Shown here: one piece after another, positions 11,401 to 23,400 of the stretch
How positions within the stretch are numbered: the first letter of the stretch is position 1
Layout: each line of letters begins with the position of its first letter
Assembly: GCA_033675265.1 (NCBI GenBank)
Contig: JAUJYZ010001376.1
Location: 1 to 64,000, forward strand
Reading direction: 5' to 3'
DNA from: Actinostola sp. cb2023
Taxonomy: Eukaryota > Cnidaria > Anthozoa > Actiniaria > Actinostolidae
DNA length: 64,000 nt
Translations under genes and position numbers: made by a program
The notes under the pieces: generated by a model
What the model saw: only the letters and a program-made list of their open reading frames with translations
The model's database searches: none
What the model was told of the DNA's origin: nothing

Positions 11401-14400
11401 CTCCTTAAAGATTAAGTATTATTATTATTATTATTATTATTTGAGTGTCACGGTACCGTAGGTTTATCACTCGTACCAAAACGACTCTAGTGTATAAGGG
11501 ATGATACTGGCCATTCAATGGTGGGTATGAACTAGCCTCCTACGCACTTTTAAATCTTCTTTTGGGAGCCCTTTATGTTTTTAGGCAGAGGGAGACTTGG
11601 GCTATTCACTTTTCTCCTATTCGTTCCCAGTCCCTCTCTTTTATTTACCACAGGTATACCAAACTATATAGAAAATGAAGTGTCGCGTACCTCATTGGAC
11701 CAAGTGCACTGTATTGTTGCTGTAGCACTTTCTTGGCAGCATTCGCTTGATCACGGTTTTGCTCACCGCCTTTCTTACAACAACATCTAAAGCACAACGA
11801 AATAAACACATATCAAGTATTGCCCCTCAGTGAAATACAGTGGAACCCCGTTTTCTCGAACTGAAAACAAATGATTCTATTTTCCTGAAACATTTACTTG
11901 ATAATCTCAAATTAACTCCCACTATCTCGTACAATTATTTGCTTCTCTTAGATAGATAGGGTTCAACATGCAAGTCGTCTTTTTAACCGTTACTGAGTCT
12001 CTGTCCGTTAATTTATTGGCAGTGAATTTATGGACAATTCATAAGCATATACAAATAAACAGTTGCTAATATAGTGTGAATATAGAGTGAATATATAATG
12101 TTGTATATCATCAGAACATAAAGTATGAAAATGTAATTATGCATCTTTGTGAAATACAGAATAAAATTAATTAAAAAACAAAAAACAAAAAAAACCAGTT
12201 GTTTTAACAATAATTAATAATTAATAATTGTTGTTGTTGTTGTTGTTGTTGTTATATACAGTCAGACATAGTTACCCAACAACATGCTCACCTTAGTCCC
12301 AAGAAGAGCATCTGCAACCAAACCCAGGCTACAAACAACAAGATGAGCATCTCTGGGAAAGCATACATGAACCACGTGGCAAAACCTATCCCAGGACTCT
12401 CGGGAAACAACCTGTAAAACAACACCACAATGCATACATGAACCACGTGGCAAAACCTATCCCAGGACTCTCGGGAAACAACCTGTAAAACAACACCACA
12501 ATGCATACATGAACCACGTGGCAAAACCTATCCCAGGACTCTTGGGAAACAACCTGTAAAACAACACCACAACAACACGTCACAACAACATGTCACAATA
12601 ATACGTCACAATAATGTCACAACAACACATCACAATAACACGTCACAGCAACAAGTCACAACCACACGTCACAACAACAAGTCACAACCACACGTCACAA
12701 CACATCACAACAACACATCACAACAACACGTCACAACAACACGTCACAATAATATGTCACAATAACACATCACAGCAACACGTCACAACCACACGTCACA
12801 ACAACACGTCCGACAACAACACGTCACAATAATACGTCACAACAACACGTCACAACAACACGTCACAACAACACGTCACAATAATATATCACAACAACAC
12901 GTCACAACAACGTGTCAACTATGTGTGTTTCACGAAAGATTGGCCGAAAAAATGGAGTTGGCTGGTGCCAGCTATATAGCTACAATCCCTTGCAAAAATG
13001 CTTGACAAGCGTGGGACATTTTGACCGATAATATGACCACCCCTCTCTCGTCACTCCCCTCCTCCTTCCCCCCTTCCCCCTCCCCCTAAACGACATTATA
13101 AATACGACAATGATTTTCAAACTATTCCTCTCGCGCAGCTAACGTTATTTTGAATTTCACTGAAGAAGGCTAAAGAACTAGCCGAAACGTCTGTCAATTT
13201 TGTAATTTAAGTCAGAGACAAAATCTTTTGTAATTATGTCAATGAATCCTAACAACAACCTAACAACTATACAACTGTTGTTTCAGTGGATCATTTTCTT
13301 ACTACTACTTAATTCGATATGAACCACGGTTAAAACTAACTTGGAAACTTGTCCACTAAGAATGAGGTTGGGTGCTGTTCCAGTCAAGGTTGCAGTTCCC
13401 CCAATGTTGGCTGCATAAGCTATGCTCAACAGCAGCATTTTACTCATATTCTTGAACTGCTTGTCAATTTCACTCTGAAAATATACAAGAAACATTCATA
13501 TAACTCTGCCTTTACCATGGTATTTCTCTGAGTTTGGGCGTGGTCGACTTGCGGAAAGCCGGGATCCAATCATATTATTCGAGGTGCGCGCTGGACAAGG
13601 GTCGTGGGCACGAATGCATATGTGTGTCTATCATTGAAAACTCAAGACAAAAAAGGAATTGGAATGAAAACAAAATGAAGAAAAATAGAAAGTCGAAGGA
13701 AAAATGAAAAAAGCATATATATACAAATACCAGAAGCAAATACCAAGACCAAACAACCATCAAAAAACACCACCCACCTCGATGTCTTCATCAAGTAAGT
13801 CAACACTTGATGCTCTGTAAATCAAACAATCATGTCAATACAGACGCGCTACTCCACAAGTCCAGCTATTTCTTCTCAGGACATTGTTGAAAAGAAAAAT
13901 AAATTATGCGAGCGTTCTTTTATGGGCTTCCTGTGGTTTTCTCTAGCAATTTGAATAGGGTCTTCGCTTTCTTTCATGCTTCCGCCATTTTGGCTTTCAC
14001 AATACCGGAAGCTGTTCGGGAATGATTACACAGGATTAACACGGAACCCACGAGCAACGAGACAGTCCATATAATTGAAGATACACCACAGGAACAGCCC
14101 ACGAGCAACATCCATATATGATACACCACAGGAAAATCGTGCTTTATAGCAAGATTTTTCTTTCGGTGTTTGATTTGAAAAATGGCAAATTTATACAAAT
14201 CTGTCGCTTTCTTAGAGTACACGGGAAAATATATTTGGGCTTCCTGTGGTAGAGTACACGGGAAAATATATTTGGGCTTCCTGTGGTAGAGTACACGGGA
14301 AAATATATTTGGGCTTCCTGTGGTAGAGTACACGGGAAAATATATTTGGGCTTCCGGTGCTAGAGTACACGGGAAAATATATTTGGGCTTCCGGTGCTAG

Positions 14401-17400
14401 AGTACACGGGAAAAAATATATTTGGTCTTCCTGTGGTAGAGTACACGGGAAAATATATTTGGGTTTCCTGTGATAGAGTACACGGGAAAATATATTTGGT
14501 CTTCCTGTGGTAGAGTACACGGGAAAATATATTTGGGCTTCCTGTGGTAGAGTACACGGGAAAATATATTTGGGTTTCCTGTGATAGAGTACACGGGAAA
14601 ATATATTTGGTCTTCCTGTGGTAGAGTACACGGGAAAATATATTTGGGCTTCCTGTGCTAGAGTACACGGGAAAATATATTTGGGCTTCCTGTGGTAGAG
14701 TACACGGGAAAATATATTTGGGCTTCCTGTGGTATTACGCGCGGTATCGACTACGGTTACGTTTACTAAGGTTGAACGTACGTAAACGTAGAAGATTTCA
14801 GGCATAGAACCACAGGAAGCCAAAATATATTATTCGGCCTAGGGCTGTCCACAAGTTGCTCCAAATTGTTTAAAAAGATGCTCAAAATTTCCAGGAAAGT
14901 TGCTCAAAAGTTGCTCCAAAACTCTAAAAGTTGCTCAAAAGTTGCTCCAAAATCTTAAAGTTGCTACAATGTTGCTTTTCGTATTTACTATAATAAGATG
15001 CTAATTACCCAATCAAAGGAATATTTCTAACCGATTTTCTGATTTCTTTCATAAAATATAGCTTGTAACAGGAATTTACAACATTTTCATGGCATCTCAG
15101 TGGCAGCCAATGTTAGTTTACATAACAATCAATCTTATGCCTATATTAATAATATTTATCTGAAAATCACTTGTGTAAGTGTAACTCTCTTTGCAGCAAA
15201 TTAAAAAAGCAGCAGTGAAAACTCTATGCTGCTTATCAAATCAAGCCATCTCATGCACGTGTTGCCATTTTTGTCCGCCATTTTTAATTTTGGTAAAGTA
15301 ACCGCTGACCACCTGAATCGCCTTTTCAAATAACCACAGGCAGCCCACTACTACTCCACAAGCCTTCACTAACCCAGTCCTGAACACAGCATGCTGTTTA
15401 CAAACTGTATTATGACCCTTAAAGCGAAATAAACCAATTTTAGTACTTAATAGGCCTGTTTAATTTGTTTTAATTTGTGGAAATGTTTAAGAAAGAAAGA
15501 AGTTGCTCGAAAGAAAAAAAGTTGCCCGAATTCGGAAAAGTTGCGCAAAAGTTGCCGAGCAACTTGTGGACAGCCCTAATTCGGCCTGCGCTCTAAACTG
15601 TCTTTCTGTGTTTAACAAAAGCCTCAGAAGAAATAACTAAAAAAATTTAAAAAAATTTAAAAAAACCCTACTACGCTGCCTACACGAACTATCTTAATAG
15701 CGCGTCGAACAAAAGTAAAATGAATGACATGCGCTAACTAATCCGAATGAATGATCGATTTGTGTGTGGCACAGGAAGCCCGCGATATTGCAGTTCTCTA
15801 CTCATCACATACACAGTATTTACTAATAATAAACTATCTATCTATCTATCTACACACTACAAGCTCACACTACACTCTTCAAGTTGTGTAAACATTAAAT
15901 AATAATCGTTGACAAACCTTTCTCCTTTCTTGTACTTGAAGCCAACTTCGTTATTCTGGGCCGCATCTACTTCTTCTTCGTCGTTGTCTTGTATTTCTCT
16001 CATCTCGATTTTCACGCCAATGTTATTATCATTATCCTCATAGGCAGAATTAGTCACGTTTTCGAGGGCGTCTAGACTTTGTCTCTCTTCTGCATTTTTA
16101 CGTTCTTCCTTGAGTTGTTCCTCCTTAAGCTCAGACAGTACAGCTTCACCAATGGGTACCATCATGGCAGTTGTAGCCGTATTGCTGATCCACATTGACA
16201 GGAAAGCAGTTACTAGCATAAACCCTAGCATGAGCCTACAAACGATTAGAGTCACTGTTTAGTGTACTAATAGAACGTGCAGTTACTAGCATAAACCCTG
16301 GCATGAGCCTACAAACGATTAGAGTCAATGTTTAGTGTACTAATAGAACGCGCAGTTACTAGCATAAACACTAGCATGAGCCTACGAACGATTAGAGTCA
16401 GTGTTTAGTGTATTAATAGAACGCGCAGTTACTAGCATAAACCCTGGCATGAGCCTACAAACGATTAGAGTCACTGTTTAGTGTATTAATAGAACGCGCA
16501 GTTACTAGCATAAACCCTGGCATGAGCCTACAAACGATTAGAGTCAATGTTTAGTGTATTAATAGAACGCGCAGTTACTAGCATAAACACTAGCATGAGC
16601 CTACAAACGATTAGAGTCAATGTTTAGTGTACTAATAGAACGCGCAGTTACTAGCATAAACACTAGCATGAGCCTACGAACGATTAGAGTCAGTGTTTAG
16701 TGTATTAATAGAACGCGCAGTTACTAGCATAAACCCTAGCATGAGCCTACAAACGATTAGAGTCAGTGTTTAGTGTATTAATAGAACGCGCAGTTACTAG
16801 CATAAACCCTAGCATGAGCCTACGAACGATTAGAGTCACTGTTTAGTGTACTAGTAGAACGCGCAGTTACTAGCATAAACACTAGCATGAGCCTACAAAC
16901 GATTAGAGTCAATGTTTAGTGTACTAGTAGAACGCGCAGTTACTAGCATAAACCCTAGCATGAGCCTACAAACGATTAGAGTCACTGTTTAGTGTACTAG
17001 TAGAACGCGCAGTTACTAGCATAAACCCTAGCATGAGCCTACAAACGATTAGAGTCAGTGTTTAGTGTATTAATAGAACGCGCAGTTACTAGCATAAACC
17101 CTGGCATGAGCCTACAAACGATTAGAGTCACTGTTTAGTGTATTAATAGAACGCGCAGTTACTAGCATAAACCCTAGCATGAGCCTACGAACGATTAGAG
17201 TCAATGTTTAGTGTACTAGTAGAACGCGCAGTTACTAGCATAAACCCTGGCATGAGCCTACAAACGATTAGAGTCAATGTTTAGTGTACTAATAGAACGC
17301 GCAGTTACTAGCATAAACACTAGCATGAGCCTACAAACGATTAGAGTCACTGTTTAGTGTACTAGTAGAACGCGCAGTTACTAGCTTAAACCCTAGCATG

Positions 17401-20400
17401 AGCCTACAAACGATTAGTCACTGTTTAGTGTACTAGTAGAACGCGCAGTTACTAGCTTAAACCCTAGCATGAGCCTACAAACGATTAGTCACTGTTTAGT
17501 GTACTAATAGAACGCGCAGTTACTAGCATAAACCCTAGCATGAGCCTACGAACGATTAGAGTCACTGTTTAGTGTATTAATAGAACGCGCAGTTACTAGC
17601 ATAAACCCTGGCATGAGCCTACAAACGATTAGAGTCACTGTTTAGTGTACTAATAGAACGCGCAGTTACTAGCATAAACACTAGCATGAGCCTACAAACG
17701 ATTAGAGTCAATGTTTAGTGTATTAATAGAACGCGCAGTTACTAGCATAAACACTAGCATGAGCCTACAAACGATTAGAGTCACTGTTTAGTGTACTAGT
17801 AGAACGCGCAGTTACTAGCATAAACACTAGCATGAGCCTACAAACGATTAGAGTCACTGTTTAGTGTAATAGTAGAACGCGCAGTTACTAGCATAAACAC
17901 TAGCATGAGCCTACAAACGATTAGAGTCACTGTTTAGTGTACTAATAGAACGTGCAGTTACTAGCATAAACCCTAGCATGAGCCTACAAACGATTAGAGT
18001 CAATGTTTAGTGTATTAATAGAACGCGCAGTTACTAGCATAAACACTAGCATGAGCCTACAAACGATTAGAGTCACTGTTTAGTGTAATAGTAGAACGCG
18101 CAGTTACTAGCATAAACACTAGCATGAGCCTACAAACGATTAGAGTCACTGTTTAGTGTACTAGTAGAACGCACAGTTACTAGCATAAACCCTAGCATGA
18201 GCCTACAAACGATTAGAGTCACTGTTTAGTGTACTAGTAGAACGCACAGTTACTAGCATAAACCCTAGCATGAGCCTACAAACGATTAGAGTCACTGTTT
18301 AGTGTACTAGTAGAACGCGCAGTTACTAGCATAAACCCTAGCATGAGCCTACAAACGATTAGAGTCACTGTTTAGTGTACTAATAGAACGCGCAGTTACT
18401 AGCATAAACCCTAGCATGAGCCTACAAACGATTAGAGTCACTGTTTAGTGTACTAATAGAACGCGCAGTTACTAGCATAAACACTAGCATGAGCCTACAA
18501 ACGATTAGAGTCACTGTTTAGTGTACTAATAGAACGCGCAGTTACTAGCATAAACCCTAGCATGAGCCTACAAACGATTAGAGTCACTGTTTAGTGTACT
18601 AATAGAACGCGCAGTTACTAGCATAAACCCTAGCATGAGCCTACAAACGATTAGAGTCACTGTTTAGTGTACTAATAGAACGCGCAGTTACTAGCATAAA
18701 CACTAGCATGAGCCTACAAACGATTAGAGTCACTGTTTAGTGTACTAATAGAACGCGCAGTTACTAGCATAAACCCTAGCATGAGCCTACAAACGATTAG
18801 AGTCACTGTTTAGTGTACTAGTAGAACGCGCAGTTACTAGCATAAACCCTGGCATGAGCCTACGAACGATTAGAGTCACTGTTTAGTGTATTAATAGAAC
18901 GCGCAGTTACTAGCATAATTTTATAAACCCTAGCATGAGCCTACAAACGATTAGAGTCACTGTTTAGTGTACTAATAGAACGCGCAGTTACTAGCATAAA
19001 CCCTAGCATGAGCCTACAAACGATTAGAGTCACTGTTTAGTGTACTAGTAGAACGCGCAGTTACTAGCATAAACACTAGCATGAGCCTACAAACGATTAG
19101 AGTCACTGTTTAGTGTACTAATAGAACGCGCAGTTACTAGCATAAACACTAGCATGAGCCTACAAACGATTAGAGTCACTGTTTAGTGTACTAGTAGAAC
19201 GCGCAGTTACTAGCATAAACCTAGCATGAGCCTACGAACGATTAGAGTCACTGTTTAGTGTATTAATAGAACGCGCAGTTACTAGCATAATTTTATAAAC
19301 CCTAGCATGAGCCTACGAACGATTAGAGTCACTGTTTAGTGTACTAATAGAACGCGCAGTTACTAGCATAAACACTAGCATGAGCCTACAAACGATTAGA
19401 GTCACTGTTTAGTGTATTAATAGAACGCGCAGTTACTAGCATAAACACTAGCATGAGCCTACAAACGATTAGAGTCAATGTTTAGTGTATTAATAGAACG
19501 CGCGCAGTTACTAGCATAAACCCTAGCATGAGCCTACAAACGATTAGAGTCACTGTTTAGTGTACTAGTAGAACGCGCAGTTACTAGCATAAACACTAGC
19601 ATGAGCCTACAAACGATTAGAGTCACTGTTTAGTGTACTAGTAGAACGCGCAGTTACTAGCATAAACCCTAGCATGAGCCTACAAACGATTAGAGTCACT
19701 GTTTAGTGTACTAATAGAACGCGCAGTTACTAGCATAAACACTAGCATGAGCCTACAAACGATTAGAGTCACTGTTTAGTGTACTAATAGAACGCGCAGT
19801 TACTAGCATAAACCCTGGCATGAGCCTACAAACGATTAGAGTCAGTGTTTAGTGTACTAGTAGAACGCGCAGTTACTAGCATAAACACTAGCATGAGCCT
19901 ACAAACGATTAGAGTCACTGTTTAGTGTACTAGTAGAACGCACAGTTACTAGCATAAACCCTAGCATGAGCCTACAAACGATTAGAGTCACTGTTTAGTG
20001 TACTAGTAGAACGCACAGTTACTAGCATAAACCCTAGCATGAGCCTACAAACGATTAGAGTCACTGTTTAGTGTACTAGTAGAACGCGCAGTTACTAGCA
20101 TAAACCCTAGCATGAGCCTACAAACGATTAGAGTCACTGTTTAGTGTACTAATAGAACGCGCAGTTACTAGCATAAACCCTAGCATGAGCCTACAAACGA
20201 TTAGAGTCACTGTTTAGTGTACTAATAGAACGCGCAGTTACTAGCATAAACACTAGCATGAGCCTACAAACGATTAGAGTCACTGTTTAGTGTACTAATA
20301 GAACGCGCAGTTACTAGCATAAACCCTAGCATGAGCCTACAAACGATTAGAGTCACTGTTTAGTGTACTAATAGAACGCGCAGTTACTAGCATAAACCCT

Positions 20401-23400
20401 AGCATGAGCCTACAAACGATTAGAGTCACTGTTTAGTGTACTAATAGAACGCGCAGTTACTAGCATAAACACTAGCATGAGCCTACAAACGATTAGAGTC
20501 ACTGTTTAGTGTACTAATAGAACGCGCAGTTACTAGCATAAACCCTAGCATGAGCCTACAAACGATTAGAGTCACTGTTTAGTGTACTAGTAGAACGCGC
20601 AGTTACTAGCATAAACCCTGGCATGAGCCTACGAACGATTAGAGTCACTGTTTAGTGTATTAATAGAACGCGCAGTTACTAGCATAATTTTATAAACCCT
20701 AGCATGAGCCTACAAACGATTAGAGTCACTGTTTAGTGTACTAATAGAACGCGCAGTTACTAGCATAAACCCTAGCATGAGCCTACAAACGATTAGAGTC
20801 ACTGTTTAGTGTACTAGTAGAACGCGCAGTTACTAGCATAAACACTAGCATGAGCCTACAAACGATTAGAGTCACTGTTTAGTGTACTAGTAGAACGCGC
20901 AGTTACTAGCATAAACCCTAGCATGAGCCTACGAACGATTAGAGTCACTGTTTAGTGTATTAATAGAACGCGCAGTTACTAGCATAATTTTATAAACCCT
21001 AGCATGAGCCTACGAACGATTAGAGTCACTGTTTAGTGTACTAATAGAACGCGCAGTTACTAGCATAAACACTAGCATGAGCCTACAAACGATTAGAGTC
21101 ACTGTTTAGTGTATTAATAGAACGCGCAGTTACTAGCATAAACACTAGCATGAGCCTACAAACGATTAGAGTCAATGTTTAGTGTATTAATAGAACGCGC
21201 AGTTACTAGCATAAACCCTAGCATGAGCCTACAAACGATTAGAGTCACTGTTTAGTGTACTAGTAGAACGCGCAGTTACTAGCATAAACACTAGCATGAG
21301 CCTACAAACGATTAGAGTCACTGTTTAGTGTACTAGTAGAACGCGCAGTTACTAGCATAAACCCTAGCATGAGCCTACAAACGATTAGAGTCACTGTTTA
21401 GTGTACTAATAGAACGCGCAGTTACTAGCATAAACACTAGCATGAGCCTACAAACGATTAGAGTCACTGTTTAGTGTACTAATAGAACGCGCAGTTACTA
21501 GCATAAACCCTGGCATGAGCCTACAAACGATTAGAGTCAGTGTTTAGTGTACTAGTAGAACGCGCAGTTACTAGCATAAACACTAGCATGAGCCTACAAA
21601 CGATTAGAGTCACTGTTTAGTGTACTAGTAGAACGCGCAGTTACTAGCTTAAACCCTAGCATGAGCCTACAAACGATTAGTCACTGTTTAGTGTACTAGT
21701 AGAACGCGCAGTTACTAGCTTAAACCCTAGCATGAGCCTACAAACGATTAGTCACTGTTTAGTGTACTAGTATAACGCGCAGTTACTAGCATAAACCCTA
21801 GCATGAGCCTACAAACGATTAGTCACTGTTTAGTAGAACGCGCAGGTACGAACCGTGGTGAATCATCACCCGAAAATTATCTTCCAGGGAGCGGACAGGC
21901 GCCCTCCACCCTTCCCTCCATCAGCGCTCCGTTCTACGGGTATTTAAAGATTTAAAGCTACACTAGAGCTACAAGGATTAGAGGGAAACCGAAACAAGGA
22001 GAAGAGTCGAACTGAGCACTTCTCGCTTTATAGAAGGTCGCGTACTAACCAACTAAGCCACTTTTGCATGTGAACCCCATTCTTGCATATGACGTACTCC
22101 ATCATATGTATCCAAAAGCACCGAGGAAGAGGCGTTGAAGACACAAGACTGACTTGATCGGCGTGGCACGTCAGTTAGATCTACTTTGTCAATTAGCCAC
22201 TTTGGAAACGAGTAAAGGACTGGGAACGAACGAGTTTTTAGAATTAATCTAATAAGACACAGCTTTTCAAACATCGCAAAATTTACAAAGAAATGTATGT
22301 TACAGGGGACAAGTGTCCCCTGTAGCCATACATTTCTTTGCAGTTTTTGCAGTTTTTAAATGTCTGCAGTTTATTTGCTACTTGTCCAAACCCTATCAAA
22401 CTCCTCAAACTTACTAATTCTGACATGCTCTTTCTTGTGATGGGGTTCATTTCTTAATTAGATTAATTCTAAAAACTCGTTCCCAATCCTTTACTCGTTT
22501 ACAAAGTGGTTAATTAACTCGAGATGGATCGAATCAGGGAAATCGCGAAGTGACTCTACTTTTCTCATATTTTCCTCGTCATCATATTTTGGTAAATTAA
22601 ACTCCAATACGAAGCTATACTCACAGACAGAAACTTTTTAAGCATGAGGGGGAGGGCTGGGGTCACACGTGCCTCACAAGATTGGGCCCAAAGACGGAGG
22701 TTCAAGTATACACCTTTTAAAACTTTAATCTGTACTTCCCACACCAACTGTACCTTCGTGGTTGAGTTCCAACGAGCAACAGGACACGAAGAGCTATACG
22801 TTTGTGAAGCATCCAGTGTTCAATCGCCACAGCAACGATGAGACCCCCCATGAAGAGTACATTAGTATCCTGGAAGTAAGGGGGACTAATCTCCTTGGAC
22901 CCCACCACACCCAGTAGCGGAAAGAGTATCATGGGTAGGAGGGCTGTAACTGCGAGAGGGATGACTTCTGTGACCCAGTATACCGCCATCACGAGAATAC
23001 CATAGGCACATCGGGACTCCTTATAACAACAAAAAGCAAAAAGAGTATTCATTTATTCACCCATTCAGCCAGTTTATCATTCAGTCAGTCCATCAGTTTT
23101 TCAATCAATCATCAACAGTCAAACAGTCTCTGTGAGTCCGCCCATCGGTTATTCATCATCTATCTATTCATCCATCCATCCATCCATCCATCCATCCATC
23201 CATCCATCCATCCATCCATCCATCCATCCATCCATCCATCCATCCATCCATCCATCCATCCATCCATCCATCCATCCATCCATCCATCCATCCATCCATC
23301 CATCCATCCATCCATCCATCCATCCATCCATCCATCCATCCATCCATCCATCCATCCCATCCATCCATCCATCCATCCATCCATCCATCCATCCATCCAT

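Larger units (their letters stand above)
10895..11489. mobile_element. TIR element (MITE) carrying foreign sequence
   Basis: Ends read TAGAGTCGTTTT and AAAACGACTCTA, and the inverted similarity extends about 40 bp inwards. Two short relatives without cargo lie at about 32839-33043 and 53303-53511 (about 205 bp). The extra sequence here holds a coding-like fragment (10987-11202, minus) and a retroposon 3' end (about 11290-11430). It sits in SLC13 intron 7. Confidence 0.75.

Noticed and set aside
11421..11440. ATT tract as an independent satellite
   Set aside because: It is the short tail of a retroposon 3' end.
13974..14823. Repeat protein with [14 protein letters not shown] units
   Set aside because: It is the 37-bp intron satellite read in frame; no conserved gene context.
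16206..21843. CRISPR-like regular repeat array
   Set aside because: Units are directly adjacent without unique spacers, the host is a eukaryote, and the unit is derived from an exon border.
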